Shown here: in pieces, positions 1 to 8,050 of the stretch
Numbering within the stretch: the first letter of the stretch is position 1
Layout: the number at the start of each line of letters is the position of its first letter
NCBI RefSeq assembly: GCF_009831655.1
Contig: NZ_WRPA01000011.1
Coordinates: 122,930 to 186,929, forward strand
Length of the DNA stretch: 64,000 nt
Direction: 5' to 3'
Origin: Shewanella insulae
Lineage (GTDB): Bacteria > Pseudomonadota > Gammaproteobacteria > Enterobacterales > Shewanellaceae
Made by a program: the position numbers and the translations under genes
The notes under the pieces: model-generated
The model's database searches: none
The model's input: only the letters and a program-made list of their open reading frames with translations
Told to the model about the DNA's origin: nothing

Positions 1-797
1 GCGGCTGCACATTGGAGCAGCTCTATCGCGAGGATCCCGCCAGGCCATTGTCTGAGTGTCTCACCGAAATGGAGGTCCTAGGCGACGAGCTGGACATCAC
101 CAAGGCGGCACAACTGTTTAATCCTGTGGCAGGCTTTGCCTGGGTGCCGGTAGAGATAGAGGGCAAGATCATCGGCGCCATCGCCCTGTCGACCCTGATG
201 CACCGCCTCAAGGAGCGAAGCCTGGAGGTACTGGTGTCTGAGACCCCCCAGGATGAGGAAGACCTCTTTACCCCTGTGGGCGTGGCGGCGCGTATGCGGG
301 CCATCTGGCTGACCACTAACCTGCTGACCGCCTTTCTCGCCTCCTGGGTGATCGGCCTGTTTGGCGACGCCCTGCAACAGGTAGTGGCTCTGGCGATCCT
401 GATGCCTGTGGTGGCCAGCATGGGCGGCATCGCCGGCAGTCAGACATTAGCCGTGGCTCTGCGGGGGATTGCGTTGAACCACTTGAAGCGCAGCAACCTC
501 ACCCTGCTGCTGGACAAGGAGCTGAAGATCGCCGCCTTCAACGGCGTACTGCTGGGCGCCCTCATAGGTGTGGTGGTCAGTTGGTGGTTCTCCTCCCTGG
601 CACTTGGGGGCATCATCTTCGTGGCGATCGTATTCAACAGCCTGGCGGCGGCCTCATCGGGCACTGTTATTCCCTTTGTGCTCAAGCAGATGCGTATCGA
701 CCCTGCGGTGGCGGGCTCGGTGATCCTCACCACAGTTACAGATGTGGTAGGCTTCTTCATCTTCCTCGGCCTGGGTAGCCTGCTCCTGCTTAGCTAG
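1..797 (+). CDS. mgtE: MgtE-family magnesium channel, C-terminal part (cut by window edge)
   Basis: The frame is open to the left edge, so this is the 3' part of a longer gene; about 265 residues remain of a family that is usually near 450. The first 90 residues look like the end of a CBS domain (the stretch around GFAWVPVEIEGKIIGAIAL). They are followed by five hydrophobic segments, including the conserved MGGIAGSQTLAV region, where the family has its Mg2+ pore. MgtE proteins are inner-membrane Mg2+ channels gated by their cytoplasmic N and CBS domains. The N domain lies outside the window, so its integrity cannot be judged. The next gene is on the same strand but 170 bases away and is probably separately transcribed. 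Confidence 0.88.
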   Translation, partial: GCTLEQLYREDPARPLSECLTEMEVLGDELDITKAAQLFNPVAGFAWVPVEIEGKIIGAIALSTLMHRLKERSLEVLVSETPQDEEDLFTPVGVAARMRAIWLTTNLLTAFLASWVIGLFGDALQQVVALAILMPVVASMGGIAGSQTLAVALRGIALNHLKRSNLTLLLDKELKIAAFNGVLLGALIGVVVSWWFSSLALGGIIFVAIVFNSLAAASSGTVIPFVLKQMRIDPAVAGSVILTTVTDVVGFFIFLGLGSLLLLS

Positions 798-967
798 CGC
801 CTGGCTGGGTGTTGATTTGAATTGAGGCGCGTGGCGTAGCAAAAGACGGCGCAGCGAAACCTGACACAGGTAAGGTTAATTAGAGCGAATCTGTGGTAAA
901 ACACCCGGCATTCGATAGCGGTGGGCAGGCCATATCCTGGCCACCCGGTTAAACAAGATATGAATTG

Positions 968-1915
968 ATGAAAGCATTGTTTCAAAAGTGGCCCTCTCCC
1001 CCCGCTCAGGCGATCTTCTTTGTCGCCGGCGCCCTCTGTCTGACGCCGGTGATCTCCTCGCCCATCGCCCTGGTGATCGGCTTCACCCTGGCCAGCCTGG
1101 GCCTGGTGCCCCAACAACTGGATATCGGCGCCCTGACCAAGAAGCTGCTGGCCTACGCCATTATCGGCCTCGGCTTCGGCATTCAGCTCGATGCCGCCGT
1201 CAGTGCCAGCAGCCAAAATATCGGGCTGATCTTAGGCTCCATCGTCTTCACCCTACTGCTGGGAACGGCCCTAGGTAAATTGTTGAGCGTCGATGCCAAG
1301 CTGAGCCATATGATCGCCTCGGGCACCGCCATCTGCGGCGGCAGCGCCATCGCCGCCGTGGCCCCGGCCATCAAGGCCAACAGTCAAGATACGGCCATAG
1401 CGTTGGCGACCGTGTTCGTGCTCAATTCCATCGCCCTGTTTCTGTTTCCGGCATTGGGCCATCTGCTGCAGCTGAGCCAGTACCACTTTGGGGTCTGGAG
1501 TGCCATCGCCATCCACGACACCTCGTCGGTCGTGGGCGCCGCCTCGGCCTATGGCGATGAGGCGCTACGCACCGCCACCACGCTTAAGCTAGCCAGGGCC
1601 CTATGGATAGTGCCGGTGGCGCTGGTGAGTGCCATGGCGTTTGGGGGCAATCGACGCAAGGTCGCCGTGCCTTTCTTTATTATCTTCTACTGTCTCGCCA
1701 TACTGCTGGCGCACTTGGTGCCCCAGGGACAGGTGCTGTATGACGGCATATTCGCCTTGTCTAAGCGGGTGTTGGTGCTGTGTCTGTTTATGATAGGCGC
1801 GGGGATCACCATAGGTAAGATGCGCCAGGCAGGAATGCGGCCGATGGCCCTTGGGTTACTGCTCTGGTTGATTATCGGCGCGGGATCTCTGCTCTACATC
1901 GTCAACTTTAGCTGA
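968..1915 (+). CDS. YeiH/UPF0324 family inner-membrane protein (putative sulfate exporter family)
   Basis: A 315-residue protein made almost entirely of hydrophobic helices, roughly ten, with the family hallmark GTAICGGSAIAAVAP near residues 117-131 and the HDTSSVVGAA block near 180. These identify the YeiH (Cons_hypoth698) family. The family is annotated as putative sulfate exporters, but the substrate is poorly established, so transport function is inferred. An in-frame TTG lies just upstream at 965; the ATG at 968 is preferred. The 3' end overlaps a small oppositely oriented gene by 60 bases. No dedicated LysR regulator, a common YeiH neighbour, is adjacent here. Confidence 0.85.
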   Translation: MKALFQKWPSPPAQAIFFVAGALCLTPVISSPIALVIGFTLASLGLVPQQLDIGALTKKLLAYAIIGLGFGIQLDAAVSASSQNIGLILGSIVFTLLLGTALGKLLSVDAKLSHMIASGTAICGGSAIAAVAPAIKANSQDTAIALATVFVLNSIALFLFPALGHLLQLSQYHFGVWSAIAIHDTSSVVGAASAYGDEALRTATTLKLARALWIVPVALVSAMAFGGNRRKVAVPFFIIFYCLAILLAHLVPQGQVLYDGIFALSKRVLVLCLFMIGAGITIGKMRQAGMRPMALGLLLWLIIGAGSLLYIVNFS

Positions 1916-2047
1916 GGCGCTGTAGCGCCACACCAGGGTCACTATGGTGACAAAGGCCGCCAGCTCCACCAGGGAGCGGGAGAGCCCGGTAGTGAACCAA
2001 GACGCCAACAGGAAGGCGCAACATAAAAGCACTAGCCACTTCTTCAT
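1856..2047 (-). CDS. Small membrane protein, 63 aa, overlapping the end of the YeiH gene
   Basis: The family is not recognised. The start is supported by a near-perfect Shine-Dalgarno: on the minus strand TAAGGAGG stands six bases before the ATG. The product begins MKKWLVLLCCAFLLASW, one membrane-spanning or signal-like segment. A second hydrophobic stretch (LAAFVTIVTLVWRYSA) follows, then a polar, charged tail. The final 60 bases are antisense to the last 20 codons of the convergent YeiH-family gene, so both reading frames constrain the same DNA. A small two-helix inner-membrane protein is the simplest reading; function is unknown. Confidence 0.6.
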   Translation of the reverse strand: MKKWLVLLCCAFLLASWFTTGLSRSLVELAAFVTIVTLVWRYSASAKVDDVEQRSRADNQPEQ

Positions 2048-2177
2048 CTTTGCCTCCTTAATGTTTGACCAAATGGTCTGGCGAAATGATGGAGTGGCTA
2101 TTATTTATTGCCGCCTAAATCTCAGCAAATATCCGTTTTTACTAACAAATAGCTGAATCGGCTAAGCACTAAATCGA

Positions 2178-2891
2178 CTAACTTATGACGGCGTAAGGGT
2201 CCTTGTCGGCGTCGCTGTTCCATTGATATTCGGTGAGTGTCTCTATCTTCCTCGCCTGGGCCTCACCATAAGTTTGCGCAATAAAAAAGAGCGCCGCATC
2301 TATGCCCGCCGACACCCCAGAGGAGGTGAGGAAACGACCATCATCTACCCAGCGGGCGCTAGGCTGCCAGATCACCTTGTCGTTTAACCCTGTCACCCAG
2401 GAATAGGCCATCTTGTTGGTGGTGGCGCTCACGCCATCGAGCAGATCTGCCTTGGCCAGCAGGGCAGCGCCGGTGCAGACGGAAAATATCTTGTTAGAAA
2501 CTTTGGCCTGACGCTTTAGCCAGTCCAGTAGGCGAGTATCGTCCACCAGCTTGCGCGTACCCATGCCGCCGGGGATCAGCAGGAGATCACACTCGACCAC
2601 GGCATCGAGCAGGCGATCGGCCACCACTCTCGGCCCCTGATAGCTACGTACGGTTGGCTGAGGGCCTATCAGGGTGATCTCGACGCTAGGCAGATGCCCC
2701 AGCATCTCTAGCGGGCCGTGGAGATCTAAGGTTTCATAGTCGTCAAACACCAGGGCCAACACCTTGAGCGGCGCCTGAGTTTGCACACCAGTCTGGGCAT
2801 GTGTGGCAGTAGGACTCGCGGCAAATAGCTTGGGGGAGAGACCGGCGGCGAACATGGCGCTACCGGCCAGGATAAATTCTCTTCTGTTCAT
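2178..2891 (-). CDS. Secreted DJ-1/PfpI family protein
   Basis: A 237-residue protein with an N-terminal export signal that has twin arginines (MNRREFILAGSAMFAAG), suggesting Tat or Sec export to the periplasm. The mature part is a DJ-1/PfpI (class I glutamine amidotransferase-like) domain: KVLALVFDDYETLDLHGP at its start, LLIPGG in the middle, and the nucleophile elbow FSVCTGAALLA with the expected cysteine. The closing TSSGVSAGIDAALFFI segment is typical of the isonitrile-hydratase/AraC-amidase-like branch. No DNA-binding domain is attached. The reaction cannot be told from sequence; an exported member is less usual than a cytosolic one. It lies head-to-tail with the HD-GYP gene, 134 bases apart. 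Confidence 0.82.
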   Translation of the reverse strand: MNRREFILAGSAMFAAGLSPKLFAASPTATHAQTGVQTQAPLKVLALVFDDYETLDLHGPLEMLGHLPSVEITLIGPQPTVRSYQGPRVVADRLLDAVVECDLLLIPGGMGTRKLVDDTRLLDWLKRQAKVSNKIFSVCTGAALLAKADLLDGVSATTNKMAYSWVTGLNDKVIWQPSARWVDDGRFLTSSGVSAGIDAALFFIAQTYGEAQARKIETLTEYQWNSDADKDPYAVIS

Positions 2892-3025
2892 CGATGACTT
2901 AAGCCAATTTCAGTAATAGATTGGCGCCAGTGTAACCGCCCACGGCGCGCCATACAGCACGGCACTGGACTTCTGCAAGCCAGCGCGCAAAACCCTTGAA
3001 ACCTTGATGCCCGTTGCAGGCTGAG

Positions 3026-4219
3026 TCAGTAGAAGGGGCTTGGGTCCACATCCAGGCTGCTGGGCGACACGCCGCGCTCGATATGCAGATCCGATTTAAG
3101 CAGATCCACCATGGCCACCTCTGTGTAATGCTTGTGCTTCACCGAATAGAAGGTCTTGATCACCGGGTGCAAGGCATCTCTGTCTTTTGCCTCCCAGACG
3201 ATTCCCACCCTGCCATCGGAGAGCTGCACCAGGGAGCCAACCGGATAGACACCGACACAGCGGATAAACTCATACACCAGCTTCTCGTCCAGATGAAAGG
3301 GGGTCAGGCTGAGCAAGATCTTAAAGGCCGCAGCCGGGCTCATCGCCTCCTTGTAGCAGCGGGTAGCAGTCAGGGCATCGAATATATCCACGATACAGCT
3401 CATGCGACCATGGAGGGAGAGTTCCTCCCCCTTGAGGCCATTGGGGTAGCCCTTACCGTCGAGCTTCTCATGGTGCATCAGGCAGACGTCGCGACTGATC
3501 TGCGACAGGCCCGTAGTTTCGGCCAGAATCTCCTCGGCATAGACCTGATGCAGCTTCATGTGCTCGAACTCTTCCGGCGTCAGGCGTCCGGGCTTATGCA
3601 AAATGCGGTTATTGACACGCACCTTGCCTATGTCATGCAAGATGCCACCGACCGCCAGCTCTCTGAGCACGCTGCGCTTGAGTTTGAGGTAGCGACCGAA
3701 GGTCACCAGGAGGAAGGCCACATTGATGGAGTGTTCCAGCAGATAGGCATCTTTGGAACGCAGGGCCGAGATACACTTGAAGGCGTCAGCATCTAGCATG
3801 ACAGACTCGAGCATCTTGTCCGCCAGCGCCTCGAAGGGCTCAACCTTGACCGCCTTGCCCTCGAAGGTCTCGGACAAGACCTTCTTCACCAGATCTTTCG
3901 CCTCGTTCATCAGGCGTTTGGCCTTTTCCTGAGACTGAACCCGGGTCAGGCGTACTATCTTCTCTGCTTGCTGCTTCGGCCTGAGTCCGCACTCTGGCGC
4001 CGACCTTTCTACGTCGACCCAGACATACTCGATACCGTTGCGCACCAGTTTCTCTATGGCTTGTCGATCTTTAATCTTTCCCGGATTGGTAACATTGACT
4101 CTTCCCTGATGATCGATAGCCGCAACATACATACCCAGCGCCAGGTTTGGCACCGATACCTTCATGACATCCGCTTTTTCGTTCACGCTTTCGGTCATAC
4201 CGCTTACCCAAAAAATCAC
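3026..4219 (-). CDS. HD-GYP domain cyclic-di-GMP phosphodiesterase
   Basis: The protein is 397 residues from the GTG at 4219. An N-terminal DUF3391-like segment (MKVSVPNLALGMYV onward) precedes an HD-GYP domain with intact metal ligands: HDIGK near 195-199 and the signature HHEKLDGKGYP near 249-259, then DIFDALTATRCYK. Family members hydrolyse cyclic di-GMP in the cytosol; no membrane segment or receiver domain is present, so the input signal is unknown. The start is uncertain: GTG at 4219, ATG at 4198 or ATG at 4162 all read into the conserved part, the last giving the usual family N-terminus. None has a strong Shine-Dalgarno. Confidence 0.88.
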   Translation of the reverse strand: MIFWVSGMTESVNEKADVMKVSVPNLALGMYVAAIDHQGRVNVTNPGKIKDRQAIEKLVRNGIEYVWVDVERSAPECGLRPKQQAEKIVRLTRVQSQEKAKRLMNEAKDLVKKVLSETFEGKAVKVEPFEALADKMLESVMLDADAFKCISALRSKDAYLLEHSINVAFLLVTFGRYLKLKRSVLRELAVGGILHDIGKVRVNNRILHKPGRLTPEEFEHMKLHQVYAEEILAETTGLSQISRDVCLMHHEKLDGKGYPNGLKGEELSLHGRMSCIVDIFDALTATRCYKEAMSPAAAFKILLSLTPFHLDEKLVYEFIRCVGVYPVGSLVQLSDGRVGIVWEAKDRDALHPVIKTFYSVKHKHYTEVAMVDLLKSDLHIERGVSPSSLDVDPSPFY

Positions 4220-4437
4220 CCGGTTTCCGCATCCGCTCCTTGTTAGCCTAGTCTAAATCCCTTAGCTTCGGTGCGATTGCCTGTGAAAACATTGTGATAT
4301 AAAGGTTAATAGTATGCCTGTGTGCGGCAGATCACCAGAGGTCGATAAAGATTGTTTCGTGTGGCGCGGGCGAATTTCATTCGCCTTCAGCCCCACCAAA
4401 TTAAGCAAGTCCTTGTGGAGCAAGGGCTAATACATTG

Positions 4438-4659
4438 CTACAAGAAGGTACATTCGATAGCGTCGATCAACCAACGACGCCGGGCACAATTGACGCAGGA
4501 ACGCTCGATATCATCGACCTGTTCATCCTCATCGTCGGCGATGAAGCCGCCGCACTTGGCTGCCAATTGTCGCGAGGTGCCATAGTCTTCCCCATCTAGG
4601 GTCAATTGCCAGCGCCCCTGGAATAACTCAAATACTTGCTGCATGGATATTCTCGTCAT
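4438..4659 (-). CDS. Small cysteine-containing conserved-looking protein, 73 aa
   Basis: The family is not recognised. The frame codes for a compact acidic-then-basic protein beginning MTRISMQQVFELFQGRW; the second ATG at 4644 is an alternative start. The body carries an acidic run (DDEDEQVDD) and a C-terminal segment with SCVNCARRRWLIDAIEC. The CxxC pair plus two further cysteines could bind a metal. Codon use matches the neighbours and the gene follows the TiaS-like gene by 32 bases on the same strand, so it may be the last gene of the ECF/TonB operon. Alternatively it is an independent housekeeping small protein. Coding status is likely but not proven. Confidence 0.55.
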   Translation of the reverse strand: MTRISMQQVFELFQGRWQLTLDGEDYGTSRQLAAKCGGFIADDEDEQVDDIERSCVNCARRRWLIDAIECTFL

Positions 4660-4691
4660 TTTGGTAACACAGACCCCTATAACACTGGCCC

Positions 4692-5447
4692 CTAGTAATG
4701 CTTAAGCTGTTGCTTGAGGGCATTGCGCCAACGTCCCTGGTCGTCATACACCAGCAGGGAGACCTGATGATCCCGATAGACGGCCTTGACCTTACCCGAC
4801 AGATAGAGGGGCGTCTTGAAGCAGAGCTGCTCGCCGCTATCGCTGAGTACACGGTCGACACCTGTTAGTTCTATCGCCTCGCCTACCGAGAACTGCACCT
4901 CGCCAGCCTCTAGCCCTGGCAGCTTAAACTGCCCCTTGATGCGACCATCGTTACCCTGGAGCCTCAGCCCCAAGCCCGCCAAGGCGCCTATGACTCCCTG
5001 CCCTGTGCCGCCATGTTCGCTCAGGTGTATGCCCAGCAGCTCGGCCAGGGCGTAGGCCTGCGCCTTGGTTTTCACCTCGACTTTTGCCTGCTCACCGAAG
5101 GCGATAAGCGCCTCACGATCACATGGATGGTGCAGATCCAGCAGGGCGATGCCGGGATCGGCCGCGGCGGCGCTCTGGCTGCGCAGATGTGCCACGGCGA
5201 TCTGCAAGATCTCCTCTTGGGACTTGGTGGTGCGTACCTGAAAACACATAGCGCTGTTGTGGGAGGTATAGGGAATATCCGGATGCACATAGAGCTGATG
5301 CCTTGTCACGAAGGCGCAGCGACTCAGATGATTGTCGCTCAGCAGGCGCGCGATCTCCTCGGCGATTTCCCCGGTTCCCTTGGTACCAATATCATCGGTA
5401 TCGTCGATACACACCAACCAAGATCTCAACCCAGATGCTCTCACCAT
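4692..5447 (-). CDS. TiaS-like DDTDD protein (standalone, bacterial)
   Basis: A 251-residue protein whose N-terminus reads WLVCIDDTDDIGTKGTGE. This resembles the nucleotide-binding motif of archaeal TiaS, the tRNA-Ile2 agmatinyl-cytidine synthetase. A second block, HGGTGQGVIGALAGLGL near residues 144-160, resembles the agmatine-binding region of the same family. Archaeal TiaS is near 420 residues with an extra OB-fold and zinc ribbon, both absent here, and bacteria use TilS for that tRNA. A small-molecule kinase or ligase acting on the imported ligand is therefore a more likely role than tRNA modification; this is inference. The start at 5447 has AGGAG eight bases upstream, and the stop of the ECF S gene lies inside that interval, so translation is coupled. 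Confidence 0.65.
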   Translation of the reverse strand: MVRASGLRSWLVCIDDTDDIGTKGTGEIAEEIARLLSDNHLSRCAFVTRHQLYVHPDIPYTSHNSAMCFQVRTTKSQEEILQIAVAHLRSQSAAAADPGIALLDLHHPCDREALIAFGEQAKVEVKTKAQAYALAELLGIHLSEHGGTGQGVIGALAGLGLRLQGNDGRIKGQFKLPGLEAGEVQFSVGEAIELTGVDRVLSDSGEQLCFKTPLYLSGKVKAVYRDHQVSLLVYDDQGRWRNALKQQLKHY

Positions 5448-5449
5448 GC

Positions 5450-6004
5450 TTATATCTCCTCTCTATCTATCAGATCGTGACTACGCAGCCGCTCCAACAC
5501 AGGCGGCACTAACATGGCCGCCAACAGGGCGAACAGGCTGCCAAACAGCAGGCTCTTAGCAAACTGCAGCGCCACCACCTGCGCGCTAAGCCCTACCAGC
5601 AGCCCCTCTATCAGCCCCTTGCTGGCCCAGGCGATTGTGGCCACTAAGGCCAGGATGATGCAGCGCCACTTGAGCGCCAGCAGGCTGGGCAACAGCAGCA
5701 GACAAATATCCATGGCGATGGCCGGCAGACCAAACTTCAGAAGCAACAAGGGGCCTCCCTTGCCTATGCCTAGGGTCATTGCCATCATGCCGGCTAACAG
5801 ACCACACAGGCTGATGGCGCCATTTTTGCCCACGGCGCCGTAACAGATCAGATAGAAGAAGCTCATCAGGAACATGGAGTGTCCCGACAGCCCCAGCTTG
5901 AGCCTCAGCATCCCCTTTAGCGCCACCAACAGGGTGGCACAGAAGCCGATAAACAGGGCATCATGTAGGTTGAATCCTTTATTATTCATAATGATATTTC
6001 TCAC
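5450..6004 (-). CDS. Predicted ECF transporter S component (substrate-binding membrane protein)
   Basis: A 184-residue, strongly hydrophobic protein with about five or six helices, the size and character of ECF S components. Recognisable stretches are LSGHSMFLMSFFYLICYG and LGIGKGGPLLLLKFGLPA. The assignment rests mainly on context: it sits between a T component and a coupled TiaS-like gene, downstream of a double ATPase. The specific S family (BioY, ThiT, QueT and so on) is not recognised, so the ligand is unknown. Either GTG at 6004, which overlaps the stop of the T component, or ATG at 5989 could be the start. The protein is expected in the inner membrane, where it would bind the vitamin, cofactor precursor or metal handed over after outer-membrane uptake. 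Confidence 0.68.
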   Translation of the reverse strand: MRNIIMNNKGFNLHDALFIGFCATLLVALKGMLRLKLGLSGHSMFLMSFFYLICYGAVGKNGAISLCGLLAGMMAMTLGIGKGGPLLLLKFGLPAIAMDICLLLLPSLLALKWRCIILALVATIAWASKGLIEGLLVGLSAQVVALQFAKSLLFGSLFALLAAMLVPPVLERLRSHDLIDREEI

Positions 6005-6732
6005 TAGAAGGGCCAGTGGGTCGGCTTGGGATGACGACCAAACTGACGCAGCCTGGCCGCGGTGGCCATCTGCTTGGATAGTTTTAACAGCTGAATAAGC
6101 AGCGGATAGAGCACGCAGTAGATCAGCTCATGCCAATGCCGGGGTCGCCACAGAGACTTGAGGCGAATGTTGGCGCCGCGCATCACTTGCATCTGATAGA
6201 TCTCCCGCGTCTCTTGCCCCAGATAAGGCAAGATGCCGAAACAGGCGGCCAGCACGAAGGTCCACTTGTGAGGCAGGCAATGACTCAGCACCTCACCGAT
6301 ACGCTGGGGCGAGCAGGCTATCGACAGCCACCAGCCGGGGATCATGGCCATCAGGATGCGGCACACGGCGGTAATTCCCTCGGGCAGGCGCTCGACCCCG
6401 TGTAGCAGCAGATAGAGCAGGCTAGTGATCGCCAGCTGACTGGTGAAGATCACCAGCAGCCCCTTGAGCCGCCCACCAAGGTATCGCCCCTGCACCAGTA
6501 GAAGCAGGTTGATCAGTGCCAAATAGTGCAGCCAGGTCTGAGGTAGTAAGAAGGCGCCACTGGATAATCCCAGCACGAGCAGGAGCGCGAGCGCACACCA
6601 TCGAACATCGTTGATGACAAAGTGGCGCTTGGGGCGACAGATGATGGGCGCACGCCCGCCGCGTCTAGCCCACACGAGAATACGCCTGTTTCTCGCAGGC
6701 CGTCGCCATGCCGAAACACTCGAGACGAGCAT
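6004..6732 (-). CDS. ECF transporter T component (CbiQ/EcfT-like)
   Basis: The longest form is 242 residues. It has an N-terminal membrane domain of several helices and a C-terminal amphipathic region with the CbiQ-type coupling motifs. The first Ala-Arg-Gly-like motif appears as QMQVMRGANIRLKS and a second as ATAARLRQFG. In ECF systems these helices dock on the two ATPases. The ATG at 6732 would overlap the ATPase gene by 68 bases; a GTG at 6672, overlapping the ATPase stop by 8 bases, is the more usual arrangement and equally plausible. The stop overlaps the start of the S-component gene, so translational coupling is likely. Confidence 0.78.
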   Translation of the reverse strand: MLVSSVSAWRRPARNRRILVWARRGGRAPIICRPKRHFVINDVRWCALALLLVLGLSSGAFLLPQTWLHYLALINLLLLVQGRYLGGRLKGLLVIFTSQLAITSLLYLLLHGVERLPEGITAVCRILMAMIPGWWLSIACSPQRIGEVLSHCLPHKWTFVLAACFGILPYLGQETREIYQMQVMRGANIRLKSLWRPRHWHELIYCVLYPLLIQLLKLSKQMATAARLRQFGRHPKPTHWPF

Positions 6733-8041
6733 CTGCCACCCGCCATAGACGATCTATGGGCAGCTCGGCAATCGGTCTGTGACTGGCCACCACGATGGCA
6801 GTACCTTGGCGGCTAAGCTCGAGGAGCAGCGCGACTATCTTGCTGGTGAAATGCTCATCTAGCCCGGCAAAGGGGTCATCCAGCAGCAGAAGCTTGGGCC
6901 TGAAACAGGCCAGAGACGCCAGGGCAATCAGATGCTGCTGACCATAGGAGAGCGTATGGGGAGAGTGCCGTGCCAAGGTAGTCAGCCCAAGTTGCCCCAA
7001 GAGTTCGATGGCCCACTCCAGCGGCAGGCCGAATCGCCTGAGACTAAACTGTATCTCCTCGATAACCGTATTTTCAAACAGCTGCCGACTCGGCCTCTGA
7101 TGCAGCAAGGCCAGATCGGCACCGAAGCGTCCCAGCTTAGGTTTCTTACCAAACACCTTGATGCCTAAGGGATCGATATCCGCCTGGATACCGGCTAGGC
7201 TCTTGAGCAGGGTACTCTTACCGCAGCCGTTGTCGCCTACCAGGGCCGCGATCTCACCGGGGAATAGCAGCAGAGACTCTGCGTCGAATAGCTTTTGTCG
7301 CTCATGAAATGCCAGGGTAAAGCCATGGCTGTCGATGACGGCTTCGCCCTGGGGCCAGGCAGGCGACTCGCGCCAACACTCCTGCGAAGGACTAGCCTCC
7401 GCCTGTGCAGGAGCGACCCCATGCAGCTTACCCTGACTCAGCTGCCATCTGTGGGTGACGAGATCCTTGAAGACGCCCCTGTGGTGCTCGACGATCAGCA
7501 GGGCCACCCCCTGCTGCTTGAGCTGGTTGAGCACGGCCGACAGCTCAGCCACGCCCTGGTCGTCCAGCTGTGCCCAAGGTTCGTCGAGCAGGAGCAGATC
7601 CGGCTCGAGCACCAGCTGGGCGGCGATCATCAGGCGATAGCGCTGCCCCAGGGATAGGCTGGCGATGGGGGTATCCAGGCTGATATAGAGACCGACCCGC
7701 CTCAGGGCGGAGCGCACCTGCAGCAGCATCTCATTGCTGGCGACCCCCAGGTTTTCCAGGGCGAAGGCCACCTCGGCCCCTAGGGTCTGGCGCAGCAACT
7801 GCACATTGGGATCTTGCATCACCACGCCCAGGGTAGCCCCCTCGGCGATCTCGCGTTCCCCTTCCCAGGGACGCTCGAGGATCCCCAGCAAGAGCTTGAG
7901 CAGGGTCGACTTACCACAGCCGGTATAGCCATGGATAAGATGGCACTCACCGGGAGCTATGGTCAGATTGAGATCCTCAAACAGCGGCTGCGCCGCTGTC
8001 TGGAAATTAAAATGGATCTGACTGAGTCGCACCAGGGCCAT
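6665..8041 (-). CDS. ECF transporter ATPase with two fused ABC domains
   Basis: 458 residues containing two complete nucleotide-binding domains. The first has Walker A GYTGCGKST near residues 39-47, signature LSLGQR and Walker B LLLLDEPWAQLDD. The second has Walker A GDNGCGKST near 260-270, signature LSYGQQ and Walker B LLLLDDPFAGLDE. Both signatures read LSxGQ rather than LSGGQ, common in this group. A fused pair replaces the separate EcfA1/EcfA2 subunits and would energise the T and S components encoded immediately downstream. The start at 8041 lies nine bases after the stop of the TonB receptor gene, which places it in the same operon. Confidence 0.88.
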   Translation of the reverse strand: MALVRLSQIHFNFQTAAQPLFEDLNLTIAPGECHLIHGYTGCGKSTLLKLLLGILERPWEGEREIAEGATLGVVMQDPNVQLLRQTLGAEVAFALENLGVASNEMLLQVRSALRRVGLYISLDTPIASLSLGQRYRLMIAAQLVLEPDLLLLDEPWAQLDDQGVAELSAVLNQLKQQGVALLIVEHHRGVFKDLVTHRWQLSQGKLHGVAPAQAEASPSQECWRESPAWPQGEAVIDSHGFTLAFHERQKLFDAESLLLFPGEIAALVGDNGCGKSTLLKSLAGIQADIDPLGIKVFGKKPKLGRFGADLALLHQRPSRQLFENTVIEEIQFSLRRFGLPLEWAIELLGQLGLTTLARHSPHTLSYGQQHLIALASLACFRPKLLLLDDPFAGLDEHFTSKIVALLLELSRQGTAIVVASHRPIAELPIDRLWRVADARLECFGMATACEKQAYSRVG

Positions 8042-8050
8042 GGAGTATGC

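Noticed and set aside
3014..3796. 260-residue plus-strand frame opposite the HD-GYP gene
   Set aside because: Entirely antisense to a gene with intact HD-GYP motifs; the product is His/Gln-rich shadow sequence.
4369..4385. GGCGAAT/ATTCGCC hairpin as terminator
   Set aside because: The stem is perfect, but no T-run follows on either strand.
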